Assembly (NCBI RefSeq): GCF_900110955.1
Contig: NZ_FOFR01000014.1
Coordinates: forward strand, 146,652 to 210,651
Reading direction: 5' to 3'
From: Lentzea xinjiangensis
Lineage (GTDB): Bacteria > Actinomycetota > Actinomycetes > Mycobacteriales > Pseudonocardiaceae
Length of the DNA: 64,000 nt
The notes under the pieces are model-generated. The model did no database searches and was not told the DNA's origin. It saw only the letters and a list, made by a program, of their open reading frames with translations. Below, in pieces: positions 1-9,373 of this stretch. The stretch's first letter is position 1; the number at the start of each line of letters is the position of its first letter. A program made the position numbers and the translations under genes.

Positions 1-64
1 CCATCCCCAGAACAGCCACTGCCGTCGTGATCATGGCGATCAGGACACGTTGTGCTGTTGGCAC
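1..64 (-). CDS. partial secreted or membrane protein (N-terminus only)
   Basis: Only the first 21 codons lie inside the window; the gene runs off the left edge. Reading from a GTG at 64 the peptide is VPTAQRVLIAMITTAVAVLG and continues. That is a short positive n-region followed by a hydrophobic run, so a signal peptide or first membrane segment is likely. A purine-rich GGGAGG lies four bases before the GTG. The gene is divergent from the AfsR-like activator. Its function cannot be told from the fragment. Confidence 0.5.
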   Translation of the reverse strand, partial: MPTAQRVLIAMITTAVAVLGM

Positions 65-372
65 GATCCCTCCCTGGATGTGCGTTGCGTTCAGGTCGCG
101 AAGGATTTCGCTTCCGTGGTTCCGACTGTCGGCCGCCTCTCGTGCGAAATGCTTGCTTTTTCCTGCTTCGGGCAGCTCAGGCCGGTGTGCGCGGTGCCTG
201 GGAAGCAGGATTTGCCGTTGATCTCACGTGTCTGCTCTCCGTGGCCGGCGGCTGAACCGGGTGGCTGCGCTCCGGCTCGGCCGAGAGCGCGGCCGATTGT
301 GTGAACCGCCTGTCAGTCGCCCACGCCACGCAGACCAGGCCGCTATTCATGGACGGGGGAGAGGAGGCGGCC
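65..372. promoter_or_regulatory. divergent intergenic region upstream of the AfsR-like gene
   Basis: About 300 bases separate the partial leftward gene from the AfsR-like activator. No convincing reading frame is present. An in-frame GTG at 301 could extend the activator by 24 residues, but the purine-rich GGGAGAGGAGG just before the ATG at 373 favours the shorter form. No clear -35/-10 pair or operator was identified. Confidence 0.4.
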
Positions 373-3210
373 ATGGGGGTGGACGTCGGTCTGCTCGGCG
401 AGGTGACCGCACAGGTCGATGGGCGGACGGTGGATCTCGGGCCTGCCAAGCGGCGGTGCGTGCTGGCGGCGCTGGCTGCCGATGCGGGCCGGGTGGTGCC
501 GGCGGATCGGCTGGTGGAGCAGGTGTGGGGCCCGGACAGGCCGCGGCGTGCGCGGGCAGCGTTGCACAGCCACATCTCGCGGCTGCGACGAACACTGCTC
601 GGGGCGGCTGGCGTGGGAATCGTCCTGCGCTCCGGCGGCTACCTCTTGACGGTGGACCATGCTGATCATCCGGTGGATCTGCACCGGTTCCGGGATCTGC
701 GCACCCGTGCCCGCGACGCCGACGACCGGCAGGCAGTGGAGCTGTTGACCGAGGCGGTGGCGTTGTGGCGTGGGGAACCGTTGACCGGCTTGACCGGACA
801 GTGGGCGGAGGCCGAGCGTGACCGGCTGCGGCAGGAACTGCTGGCGACCGAGCACGACCTGATCGACGCCCGGCTGCGGGTCGGCCAGGGCGAGGAGCTG
901 GTCGTGGAACTCGCGGCGCGTGCTGCGCGGTATCCGTTGGACGAGCGGGTGGCTGGGCAGTACCTGCTCGCCTTGCACCGGGCCGGGCGGTCCGCGGATG
1001 CCTTGGAGTACTACCGGCAGTTGCGGGACCGGCTGGTCGAGGAACTCGGTGCCGACCCCGGCGCCCCGCTGCAGGAGCTGCACCAGCGGATCCTGGCCGC
1101 GGACTCGGCGCTGTCCACCCGGCCCGGCGGCGGCGTGACCGCGCCGGTGGTGGTGCCCCGGCAACTACCCGCCGCACCATCGCACTTCACCGGCAGGGAA
1201 ACCGATCTCGCCGCGCTGACCGCCGCTTTGGAGCAGGCGGGGCGGGACCGGACAGTGGTGATCTCGGCGATCGGCGGTGCGGGCGGGATCGGCAAGACCT
1301 GGCTGGCCCTGACGTGGGCGCACCAGCACGCCGAGCGGTTCCCCGACGGGCGGCTGTTCGTGGACCTGCACGGGTTCAGCCCCACGCAAGAACCGATGCC
1401 CCCCGAGGTGGCGATCCGCGGGTTCCTCGACGCCCTGGGAGTCGATCCCGGCCGGATCCCGACCGATCTGCACGCACAGGCCGCGCTGTACCGGAGCCTG
1501 GTCGCGGACCGGCGGATGGTGGTGGTGCTGGACAACGCCGTCACCGCTGAGCAGGTCGTTCCACTGCTGCCCGGCAGCCCGGCCTGCACCGTGCTGATCA
1601 CCAGCCGCTCCCGGCTCGCCTCGCTGATCGACCGGCACGGCGCCCGGCACCTGCGACTCGACGTGCTCACCCGTGAGGAGGCGCGCGCTCTGCTCGCCGC
1701 ACGCATCGGCGCCGGCAACGTCGCCGCCGAACCTGAAGCCGTGGACGAGCTGGTCGAGTCGTGCGGGGGCTATCCGCTGGCGCTGTCGATCACTGCCCGC
1801 CACGCTGCCACCCGTCCCGGTCTTCCTCTGGCCGAGGTCGCCGCCGAGCTGCGTGAGCTGGGGTTGGAGATGCTCGACCACGACACCGACCCCGCCGCCA
1901 GCCTGCCCGCCGTCCTGTCCTGGTCCCTGCGCCGGCTCACCGACGAACACCGCACCGTGTTCGCGCTGCTGGGCATCGCCCCCGGCCCCGACACCACCCT
2001 GCCCGCCGTGGCAGCCCTCACCGGCCTGCCCCCGGCCCGCGCCCGCAAAGCGCTGTCGGCGTTGGAGGACGCGTCCCTGGTCGAACGGCGGCCGGGCGGC
2101 CGGTACGGGATGCACGACCTGGTCCGCGCCTACGCCACCACCATCGCTCGCCAGCTACCCCACGAGGTGCGGGACACGGCCCTGGTGCGAGTGATGGACT
2201 TCCACCTGCACACCGTCCACGCCGCCGACCACCTCCTGAACCCCCACCGCACGCACCCGCAACCCGGCCCGCCCGCACCCGGCGTCCACCCGCACCCGCT
2301 ACCCGACGCCGCAGCCGCGACAGCGTGGCTGGAAGCCGAGCACGCCACCCTGCTGGCCACCCAGCGAACCGCCGCCGCCCTGGGCCGCCACCACGTCGTC
2401 TGGCACCTCGCCCGGGCACTGGACACCTTCCACTACCGGCGGGGGCACCTGCGCGACACGCTCGCCATGTGGCGGGCCGCACTGGACGCCGCCACCCACC
2501 TGCCCAACCCGGCCACCCGCAGTCGCACCCACCGGCACTTCGGTCACACCTGCGCCCGGCTCGGCCTGCACGCGGAGGCCACCGAGCACCTCGACCAGGC
2601 CCTCTCCCTGGCCATGCGCCACCACGACCCCACCGAACAGGCACACACCCACCGGGCGCTCGCTTACGCCTGGGAAGAACGGGGGGACGACCGGCGGGCC
2701 CTGGATCACGCCCGACACGCCCTCGACCTCTACCGCGCTCTCGGCCAGCCGGTGCGGGAAGCCGACGCGCTCAACGCGGTGGGCTGGTGCGCGGCGCGCC
2801 TGGGCGACTTCGACAACGCCCGCGCCTCCTGCGTCGCCGCCCTCACCCTGTACCGCCGCCACCACCATCCCGCGGGTGAGGCGACCACCCTGGACAGCCT
2901 CGGGTTCATCGCCCACCGCACCGGTGACCACCAGCAGGCCATCGACCACTACCACCAGGCCCTGACCCTGTTCCGCACCCTCGGCGACGCCTACCAGGCC
3001 GCGGACTCCCTCGACAACGTCGGTCACCCCCACACGGCCCTCGGCCAACACGAGCAGGCACGCCACGTGTGGCGGGAGGCGCTGGAGCTGTACCGGGAAC
3101 AAGGCCGCCATGACGACGCCGAGCGGGTCCAGCGACAACTCGACGACCTCGGTCCGGCACAGGAGTCGAGCAGACCTTCCGACGCGGGCGACAACACGCA
3201 GAACGCGTGA
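373..3210 (+). CDS. AfsR/SARP-type transcriptional activator with NB-ARC and TPR domains
   Basis: About 945 residues, the usual size of large SARP regulators. An OmpR-like winged-helix DNA-binding domain comes first (residues ~1-95), then the bacterial transcriptional activator (BTAD) domain (~100-245). An NB-ARC ATPase follows, with a P-loop reading GGAGGIGKT near residue 300. The C-terminal third holds TPR repeats with A-L-x-LYR patterns. Such proteins bind direct repeats upstream of antibiotic or differentiation genes in response to phosphorylation or ligand signals. The ATG at 373 was chosen over the GTG at 301 because a strong ribosome binding site precedes it and the HTH begins there. 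The target is unknown; no biosynthetic cluster lies directly downstream. Confidence 0.92.
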   Translation: MGVDVGLLGEVTAQVDGRTVDLGPAKRRCVLAALAADAGRVVPADRLVEQVWGPDRPRRARAALHSHISRLRRTLLGAAGVGIVLRSGGYLLTVDHADHPVDLHRFRDLRTRARDADDRQAVELLTEAVALWRGEPLTGLTGQWAEAERDRLRQELLATEHDLIDARLRVGQGEELVVELAARAARYPLDERVAGQYLLALHRAGRSADALEYYRQLRDRLVEELGADPGAPLQELHQRILAADSALSTRPGGGVTAPVVVPRQLPAAPSHFTGRETDLAALTAALEQAGRDRTVVISAIGGAGGIGKTWLALTWAHQHAERFPDGRLFVDLHGFSPTQEPMPPEVAIRGFLDALGVDPGRIPTDLHAQAALYRSLVADRRMVVVLDNAVTAEQVVPLLPGSPACTVLITSRSRLASLIDRHGARHLRLDVLTREEARALLAARIGAGNVAAEPEAVDELVESCGGYPLALSITARHAATRPGLPLAEVAAELRELGLEMLDHDTDPAASLPAVLSWSLRRLTDEHRTVFALLGIAPGPDTTLPAVAALTGLPPARARKALSALEDASLVERRPGGRYGMHDLVRAYATTIARQLPHEVRDTALVRVMDFHLHTVHAADHLLNPHRTHPQPGPPAPGVHPHPLPDAAAATAWLEAEHATLLATQRTAAALGRHHVVWHLARALDTFHYRRGHLRDTLAMWRAALDAATHLPNPATRSRTHRHFGHTCARLGLHAEATEHLDQALSLAMRHHDPTEQAHTHRALAYAWEERGDDRRALDHARHALDLYRALGQPVREADALNAVGWCAARLGDFDNARASCVAALTLYRRHHHPAGEATTLDSLGFIAHRTGDHQQAIDHYHQALTLFRTLGDAYQAADSLDNVGHPHTALGQHEQARHVWREALELYREQGRHDDAERVQRQLDDLGPAQESSRPSDAGDNTQNA

Positions 3211-3349
3211 AGCTCAGTACGCCGCGGGCAAATCACAAGCACGCCACTGACAGGCCCGCGTCACGGAGGGGCGTTGGCATCTACCCGAGGAAGTGCCACG
3301 GGAACCGAAACCCATCATCATTCCGAAGTGGACACCGGGTGCGCCGCGG

Positions 3350-4834
3350 CTACGAGATCGTGACGGGAATGCTCACCCGGACCGGCCCGGCGACCCCGCT
3401 GATGACGCCGTCCCCGGCCTTGGGGCCCGCCTGCAGCCGGGCCCGGAAGGTGATCGTCTGCCCCGGCGCGAGCGTCTGCCCGCCCTCGCACGTGACGGTG
3501 TCCTTGCCGGCCGGGCAGCCGACCACCCCGGCGGACGTCTGGCCCGGCCCGACTGTCTTGATCTTGTCCGGCATCGTCAACGTCAACGTTGGCACCGTGG
3601 TGGGCGCCGTGCCGTCGTTGGTGATGCTGATGTTCATCTCGTTGGGCGGGCCGTCGGTGGTCATGGCGATGCTGCCGGGGGCCGACCCCGACAGCTGGGC
3701 CGATCCCGCCGGGACGAACGTCGTGGTCGTGGTGGCCGTCGTGCCGGTGGTCCCGGCCGAGCCGGTGCCCGGCGCCGAGGGGTCGGCGGCCGGGCCCGCG
3801 GAGCTGCCCGTGGGCCCGCTGCCGGCGTTCTGGGTGGAGCCGGGCTGACCGGGGCTCTGCGGGGCCGCGGCCGTGGTGCCGGAGGTGACGTCCGGCGCGG
3901 CGCCGGGGGTGGTGGCGCCGGGACCGTCCGAGCTCACGACACCGGAGGCGGCGACGACCACGACGGCGGCGGCCGAGGCGGCGACGCCCAGCCACGACGT
4001 CGCGGTGATGCCCACCGCCGCTCCCTTGGTCGCGGTCGCGGCGGCGGCGAGGTAGCCGGCGGTGCCCGTGCCGAGCACGATGGGCGCGACCAGGCCGCGC
4101 AGCGCGCCGTTGACGTCGGCCAGCTCGTTGGCGAGCTTGCGGCACTCGGCGCAGTCGTCCATGTGCGCGTCGAGCTGGACCGCCTCCCGGCCCTTGAGGC
4201 CGCCGCGCGTCCACGAGCCGAGCTTGGTCACCGTGGCGCGGCAGCGATCCGCGGGTTCGCGGGCCACGTGCGCCTGCAGGAACGCCTTGCGCAGGCCCTC
4301 GCGGGCGCGGAACGCCATCGCCGAGACGCCGTTCGGGGTGAGGCCCAGCAGCGGCGCGATCTCGCCGGGGGACTGGCCCTCGATCGCGGTGTGCCACAGC
4401 ACGGTCTGCCAGCGCTCCGGCAGCGCGGCGAACGCCGTGGCGGCCAGCGACTGGTCGAGGTCCTCCACCGCCTTGTCGCGGAACGGCACGCTGGTCGCCT
4501 TCGTGGCGCCGGGGACCTCCTCGACGTTGCCCGCCAGTTCGAGCCGCTTCTCCTTGCGGGTCCTGTCGTAGGCCGCGTGCCGCACCGCCGTGAGCAGGTA
4601 GGGCCGGAACGCCGCGCCGGGGCCGCCGCCGGAGCGCAACGCGGCCAAGACCTTGGCGAACGCGTCCGACACGAGGTCGTCGGCGTCCGCGGAGGAGGAG
4701 GACAGCTGCAACGCCAGGATGGTGGCTGATCGCACGTGGCGCTCGTAGAGCGTGCCGTAGGCCTCGACCTTGCCGTCGCGCACGGCGTCGATCAGATCCG
4801 CGTCCGACGGCGGTCGTCCACGCTGCCCGATCAA
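3350..4834 (-). CDS. ECF-type sigma factor fused to a zinc-finger-like, transmembrane and extracellular tail
   Basis: 494 residues, far longer than a normal ECF sigma factor (~180-200). Region 2 is at ~10-85 and region 4 at ~125-185, the latter with LPERWQTVLWHTAIEGQSP. A motif HMDDCAECR near residue 225 resembles the HxxxCxxC of zinc-binding anti-sigma domains. One or two hydrophobic segments follow (~240-300), then a long Gly/Pro/Ser/Thr/Ala-rich linker. The final ~110 residues look like a DUF11-type beta-sandwich with two cysteines, which would be extracytoplasmic. Sigma factor, anti-sigma element and sensor therefore sit on one chain. No separate anti-sigma gene is adjacent. The domain reading is by eye; the sigma assignment is firm. 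Confidence 0.88.
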   Translation of the reverse strand: MIGQRGRPPSDADLIDAVRDGKVEAYGTLYERHVRSATILALQLSSSSADADDLVSDAFAKVLAALRSGGGPGAAFRPYLLTAVRHAAYDRTRKEKRLELAGNVEEVPGATKATSVPFRDKAVEDLDQSLAATAFAALPERWQTVLWHTAIEGQSPGEIAPLLGLTPNGVSAMAFRAREGLRKAFLQAHVAREPADRCRATVTKLGSWTRGGLKGREAVQLDAHMDDCAECRKLANELADVNGALRGLVAPIVLGTGTAGYLAAAATATKGAAVGITATSWLGVAASAAAVVVVAASGVVSSDGPGATTPGAAPDVTSGTTAAAPQSPGQPGSTQNAGSGPTGSSAGPAADPSAPGTGSAGTTGTTATTTTTFVPAGSAQLSGSAPGSIAMTTDGPPNEMNISITNDGTAPTTVPTLTLTMPDKIKTVGPGQTSAGVVGCPAGKDTVTCEGGQTLAPGQTITFRARLQAGPKAGDGVISGVAGPVRVSIPVTIS

Positions 4835-5089
4835 GAATGCCGCCTAACGTCATGCCTTGGAGTGATACGCGGACCCTATCGAGATCACTCAACGCGAACA
4901 ATCCACGCATCCGAACCTGATGTAATAAAGACGTTGAGGGGGCCCGAATCTTGACCAACACTGGGCCTATCGGCCCTGGTGTGCACCTACGTCACGTGCC
5001 TGGCCGTCCGGCGGGGCCGGCGCGCGGGTGTCCGGAATCCGGACGAATCACGGCGGCGGACGAACCCCGAAGTCCACATAGGACTTGCC

Positions 5090-5520
5090 GCGACCGCTAC
5101 GACCGCACCGCCGCCGCCAGCTCTCCCGCCGTGGCCCGCACCGCGGGAGTGTCGTACCGGGCGCACTCCGCCAGCGCGCCCCGCAGCGCACGGCCTGCGC
5201 GAGGTCTCCCGCGCCTCGCCGGACCGTCCCGCGTCCATCAGGACCAGCCCCCGGTTCTCGCCGATCAGGTAGCCGACGCGGCCGAACAGCTCGACGGACC
5301 GGCGGCCGAGCCGCAGTACCAGGTCCACGCCTCGGTCAGGGTGTCGCGGACCGGGACCGCCGCGGCCTGTTCGTGCACCGCCAGCGCCTCGTGCAGCGCG
5401 TAGAGCGACCACGACAGGTAGTTCCGCTGCTCGGCCGTGCTCCTGGCGTCGCCCAGCCGTCGTGCGGCGGCGGCATCGGCACCGAGGACTCGCGCCACAG
5501 CTCGCCCGCGCCAGCGCGAG
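5090..5520 (-). pseudogene. decayed TPR-containing protein (C-terminal remnant of an AfsR-like or NB-ARC regulator)
   Basis: Three minus-strand frames supply successive pieces of one TPR-like sequence. One frame gives RNYLSWSLYALHEALAVHEQ, the next gives LGRRSVELFGRVGYLIGENR and then LVLMDAGRSGEARET, and a third gives LAECARYDTPAVRATAGELA. Read together they form helix-turn-helix repeats like the C-terminal TPRs of SARP regulators. At least two frameshifts separate them and no frame is open throughout, so this is a remnant. Its boundaries are approximate. The rest of 4835-5688 shows no gene. Confidence 0.6.
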
Positions 5521-5688
5521 AACGTGCTCGCCCTACGTGTGGCTGGCCGTCCTGGCGCTGGACTGGTGCGCGGTGGACGTGCTCAGGACCGCTCCGCGCC
5601 TCGGAACCACCCCGCTCCGATCCGCGGCGGCACCGGTGGCGGACCGCTCGTCGGGTCCGCCCGAGCGGCTCGGGTACCTTCGCTGGTC

Positions 5689-6954
5689 ATGCCGGATGAT
5701 CTTCCGTCGCGCCCGCCGGCCGACCGCCTCGTCCCCGGCCGGACCACGAGCACCCGACGGACGGCCGCGGTGGCCGAGCAGCGGCTGCTGAGGTTCGCGC
5801 CGCTGGTGCTGTGCCTGTCGGTCGCCGTCCACGCCTGGGTCCTGGGCGACCCGGCGGACTGGGGGATGATCGACCTCAAGGTGTACTGGAGCCTCGCCCC
5901 GAACGTCCTCGCCGACCGGCTCTACGCGATCACCATGCCGTTCACGGCCGACTTCCCGCTGCCGTTCACCTACCCGCCGTTCGCGGCGGCGGTGTTCCTG
6001 CCGCTGTCGGCGTTGCCGTGGGTCGTCGCGCGCGTGTTCTGGCAGGTGCTGTCGCTGGTCTGCCTGTGGTGGCTGGTGCGGACGGCGTTGGTGCTGCTGG
6101 CCGCCAGGGCCGGCCGGCCCTTCGACGGCACCTGGTCGCGCCGGGCGCTGCTGTGGACCGCGCTGTTCCTGTGGTGCGAGCCGGTGCGCAAGACCCTCGA
6201 CTTCGGGCAGATCAACCTCGTCCTGGTCGCCGGGGTGTTCGCGGCGGTGGTGGCGGCCCGGCAGCCGATGGCGGGCCTCGGCGTCGGGGTGGGCGTCGGG
6301 ATGAAGCTCACGCCGGGGATCTCGGTGCTGTACTTCCTCGCGACGCGCAGGTTCGCCGCGGCGGCGTGGTCGGTCGTGGGCTTCGCCGCCACCGTGGCGC
6401 TGGGCTTCCTCGTGTCGGCGCCGGACTCGTGGCGGTACTGGTTCGAGCTGCTCGGCGCGGCCGACCGCGTGGGGCCGGTGGGGTCGGTGATCAACCAGTC
6501 GCTGCGCGGCGCGTTGTCCCGCTCGCTCGGCCACGACGTCGGGATGTCGTGGCCGTGGCTCCTCGCGGTGGCGGTCTCCGCCGCGCTGACGTGGTTCGCC
6601 CTGCGCGCCGCGGTCAGGGCCGGCGACACGGTGGCCGCGGTGGTCGTGGTGCAGCTCTTCGGGCTGTTGGTGTCCCCGATCTCCTGGAGCCACCACTGGC
6701 TGTGGGTGATCCCGCTGGTGCTGTGGCTGGTCCACCCGCTGCGCGGCCCGGCGCTCGCCGCGGTGTGGGCGCTCGCGGTCGGTTCGGACCTGATCACCTT
6801 CCTGATCGACCTGCAGCCGTCGATCTGGGAGATCCCGAGGCCGTGGCCGCTCGCCGTGCTCGGCTGGGTGTACCCGGCGCTCGCACTGGTCACCCTGGCG
6901 CTGACGCCGAGGCTGCTGCGCGCCGAAGACCGCACCGCGCTCCACAAGACGTAG
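5689..6954 (+). CDS. GT87-family polyprenol-phosphate-dependent mannosyltransferase-like membrane glycosyltransferase
   Basis: About 421 residues with ten or more predicted membrane segments. The motif DLKVYWSLAPN after the first segment, FPLPFTYPPFAAAVFLPL and the FGQINLVL loop are typical of the GT87 (DUF2029, PimE-like) family. These enzymes transfer mannose or arabinose from polyprenyl phosphate onto envelope lipids on the outer face of the membrane. The ATG at 5689 was chosen because the upstream extension is Arg/Ala-rich and lies over the TPR remnant. It is followed 12 bases later by a close paralogue, so the two form a tandem duplicate operon. The sugar and acceptor are unknown. Confidence 0.85.
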   Translation: MPDDLPSRPPADRLVPGRTTSTRRTAAVAEQRLLRFAPLVLCLSVAVHAWVLGDPADWGMIDLKVYWSLAPNVLADRLYAITMPFTADFPLPFTYPPFAAAVFLPLSALPWVVARVFWQVLSLVCLWWLVRTALVLLAARAGRPFDGTWSRRALLWTALFLWCEPVRKTLDFGQINLVLVAGVFAAVVAARQPMAGLGVGVGVGMKLTPGISVLYFLATRRFAAAAWSVVGFAATVALGFLVSAPDSWRYWFELLGAADRVGPVGSVINQSLRGALSRSLGHDVGMSWPWLLAVAVSAALTWFALRAAVRAGDTVAAVVVVQLFGLLVSPISWSHHWLWVIPLVLWLVHPLRGPALAAVWALAVGSDLITFLIDLQPSIWEIPRPWPLAVLGWVYPALALVTLALTPRLLRAEDRTALHKT

Positions 6955-6966
6955 GGGCAGACCACA

Positions 6967-8202
6967 TTGCACACGCTGGAACGGCGGCTGCTGGCCGTCG
7001 CACCGTGGCTGCTGGCGATCTCGGTGCTGGTGCGCGCGTGGGTCGTCGTCACCGGTTTCGGCAACGACTCGATCGACCTGCGCGTCTACTGGTCGCTGAC
7101 CCCGCACCTGCTCGGCGGCGACCTGTACGAGGTGTACTCCCCGCACTCGCCGCCGGACTTCCCGCTGCCGTTCACCTACCCGCCGTTCGGGGCGCTGGTC
7201 TTCCTGCCCATGACGTGGCTGCCCTGGGGCGTGGCCCAGTGGACCTTCCGCGTGCTGTCGGTGCTGTGCCTGTACTGGGTGGTGCGCGTGGCGCTGCGGC
7301 TGGTCGCGGGCGAGGCCTGGACGACCTGCGCGCGGCCGTGGCGGCAACGGGCGGTGCTGTGGACCGCGGTGCTGCTCTGGATGATGCCGGTCTTCCACAC
7401 GCTGGAGTTCGGCCAGATCAACCTGGTGCTGGCGGGCGTCGTGCTGGCGGCGATGGCCGCGCGGGACGATCGCGTGGCGGGGGCGGGCGTCGGCCTCGCG
7501 TCCGGGGTGAAGCTCGTCCCGGCGATCTCCGGCCTCTACCTCCTCGCCACCCGCAGGTTCGCCGCGGCGGCCTGGTCGGTGGCCGCGTTCCTGGTCAGCG
7601 TCGGCCTGGGCTTCCTGGTGAACGTCGAGCAGGCGCGACAGTACTGGTTCCTGCTGTTCGCCGACCCGGGCCGGGTCGGCCCGGTCGCGACCGCGCACAA
7701 CCAGTCGCTGCGCGGGGCGTTGTCCCGCTCCTTCGGCCACGACGTCGGGATGTCGTGGCCGTGGCTCGTCACGGCGGCCGTCGCGGTAGTGATCGCCGCA
7801 TTCGCGCTGAGAGCAGCGGTGCGCGCGGGCGATGCGTTGATGGGCGTGCTGTCGGTGCAGTTCCTCGGGCTGTTGCTGTCCCCGATCTCGTGGGACCACC
7901 ACTGGGTGTGGGTCGCGCCGTTGCTGATCTGGTCCGTGCACAGGAAAATCGCGACCTGGGCACGTGCGACGCTGCTGGCGCTGTGGTGCCCTGTCATGTG
8001 TTTGGACGTGATCGCGTTCCAGTTGCACCGCCAGCCGACGATCTGGACGGTCAGCCGTCCCGGCTGGCTTTCGCTGATCGGGTGGGCCTATCCGGCGTTC
8101 GCACTCGTCACGCTGGTCGTGGTGGCGGTCGCGCTCAAGGCCTCGGCGCCGCGTGCGGGCGCTCGACCGGAGTGGGCGTTCGCACGTCGCCGTTCTCCTT
8201 GA
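6967..8202 (+). CDS. second GT87-family membrane glycosyltransferase (tandem paralogue)
   Basis: 411 residues from a TTG preceded by GGGGCAG. It shares with its upstream neighbour the motifs DLRVYWSLTPHLL, FPLPFTYPPFGALVFLP, FGQINLVLAG and NQSLRGALSRSFGHDVGMSW, which indicates a recent duplication. About ten membrane segments are visible. As a GT87 protein it should glycosylate an envelope lipid or protein from a polyprenyl-phosphate sugar. The last 68 bases overlap, tail to tail, the VanZ-RDD gene on the other strand. Divergence is strongest in the central loops, so the two copies may differ in acceptor. Confidence 0.85.
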   Translation: MHTLERRLLAVAPWLLAISVLVRAWVVVTGFGNDSIDLRVYWSLTPHLLGGDLYEVYSPHSPPDFPLPFTYPPFGALVFLPMTWLPWGVAQWTFRVLSVLCLYWVVRVALRLVAGEAWTTCARPWRQRAVLWTAVLLWMMPVFHTLEFGQINLVLAGVVLAAMAARDDRVAGAGVGLASGVKLVPAISGLYLLATRRFAAAAWSVAAFLVSVGLGFLVNVEQARQYWFLLFADPGRVGPVATAHNQSLRGALSRSFGHDVGMSWPWLVTAAVAVVIAAFALRAAVRAGDALMGVLSVQFLGLLLSPISWDHHWVWVAPLLIWSVHRKIATWARATLLALWCPVMCLDVIAFQLHRQPTIWTVSRPGWLSLIGWAYPAFALVTLVVVAVALKASAPRAGARPEWAFARRRSP

Positions 8203-9235
8203 GCAGCACGCGGGTTCCGGCGGCCTGGTCGTGCCAGCCGCGCTGGTCCCGCCGGAAGACCGGCACGACGAACGTCCCGACGACGACCAGCGTGATGACG
8301 GCGAGGTCCAGCGCGGCGTTGTCGATCAGCGGTGACACCACGACCGCGTAGGCCATGAGCCCGGTGACGCCGAGCAGCTCGCGCACCGCGAGCCGCAGCG
8401 GGTTCGCGGCAGAGCCGTCGTCGCGGCGAACCCGGTACCGCAGCAACCACCCGCCGGCCGTCGTCCCGCGGGCCACCGCGGGCACCACGACGCGCGCCAC
8501 CGCGAGCGCCCCGAGCGCCCACCGCAGGTCGGCCGGCAGCACCAGCTTCGCGACCACGGCCACCAGCATCAGGTCGAAGACCAGCCCGAGCAGCCGCCGG
8601 GGCACGGTCGCGGTCCCGGTGGGCGCGGTCGCGTCGGTCGAGTCCGGCAGCCTCGGCACCACGAGCGCGACCGGTGCGATCATCCACCCCAGCAGGGACC
8701 CGGCGGTGTTCGAGATCAGGTCGTCCACGTCGGAGATCCGGTACGGGCAGGGGTAGTAGCCGAAGTTGCCGGTGTACTGGACGACCTCCACCGCCAGCGA
8801 GACGCCGAGGCCGATGGCGACGACGGCGAGAGGTCCCTTGCCGTAGGCCTTGCGCAGAACCACACCCAGCGGAACGAACAACGCGACGTTGAACATCTGC
8901 TGCAGGAACGCCGACGACGTCACCATCGCCGTGATGCCGGACTGCCCGCTGGCCGCCATGTTGTTGCGCATGTCGGTGACCCACTGGAACGGCACGGTGG
9001 AGAGCATCTGCTCGCCCTGGCACAACCGCGAGGCGTCAGCGGGGAACGGCAGGAAGATCAGTGCCAAGGCGACCAGACCGTAGGCCAGCAGGCCGTACAG
9101 CACGAACGCCCGGCGCGGCTCCACCCGCCCGAAACGCCAGTAGTGCAACAACACCAGGGGAAGGAGCGCCAACGCTCCCACGCCCACGAAAGCCAGGAAT
9201 CCCGTTCGAGCGGTTTCCCAGTACGACGCCACCAT
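8135..9235 (-). CDS. VanZ-like and RDD domain fusion membrane protein
   Basis: 366 residues. The N-terminal half has VanZ-like features: MFNVALFVPLGVVLRKAYG, a long hydrophobic helix, then VEVVQYT and SDVDDLISNTAGSLLG. VanZ-family proteins modulate glycopeptide or teicoplanin susceptibility, and many actinobacterial members have no known role. The C-terminal half (~225-340) is an RDD domain, a small membrane domain of unclear, possibly transport-linked, function (PRRLLGLVFDLMLVAVVAK, then GWLLRYRVRRDDG and GWHDQAAGTRVL). Both domains are in one open frame. It converges on the GT87 pair with a 68-base overlap, which suggests a shared envelope theme. Function is not predictable beyond that. Confidence 0.8.
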   Translation of the reverse strand: MVASYWETARTGFLAFVGVGALALLPLVLLHYWRFGRVEPRRAFVLYGLLAYGLVALALIFLPFPADASRLCQGEQMLSTVPFQWVTDMRNNMAASGQSGITAMVTSSAFLQQMFNVALFVPLGVVLRKAYGKGPLAVVAIGLGVSLAVEVVQYTGNFGYYPCPYRISDVDDLISNTAGSLLGWMIAPVALVVPRLPDSTDATAPTGTATVPRRLLGLVFDLMLVAVVAKLVLPADLRWALGALAVARVVVPAVARGTTAGGWLLRYRVRRDDGSAANPLRLAVRELLGVTGLMAYAVVVSPLIDNAALDLAVITLVVVGTFVVPVFRRDQRGWHDQAAGTRVLLKENGDVRTPTPVERPHAAPRP

Positions 9236-9373
9236 TGCTCACCGCTCCGACCTCGTGTCCGCGCACTGAACGGTCCTATGCCCAAGGCGGCGTTTTCCCA
9301 AACCAAGATCGGCGAAGATGCGGCGGACGGCCGCAGAGCGTGCGACCGGCCGCCGCATCCGTCCACAAAGGAC

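Noticed and set aside
3318..4961. 547-codon frame in another register over the sigma-fusion gene.
   Set aside because: Arg-rich low-complexity translation with no domain; the sigma frame has regions 2 and 4.
5533..8028. 831-codon minus-strand frame opposite the GT87 pair.
   Set aside because: Arg/Gln/His/Pro-rich shadow typical of high-GC antisense frames; the plus-strand genes have clear family motifs.
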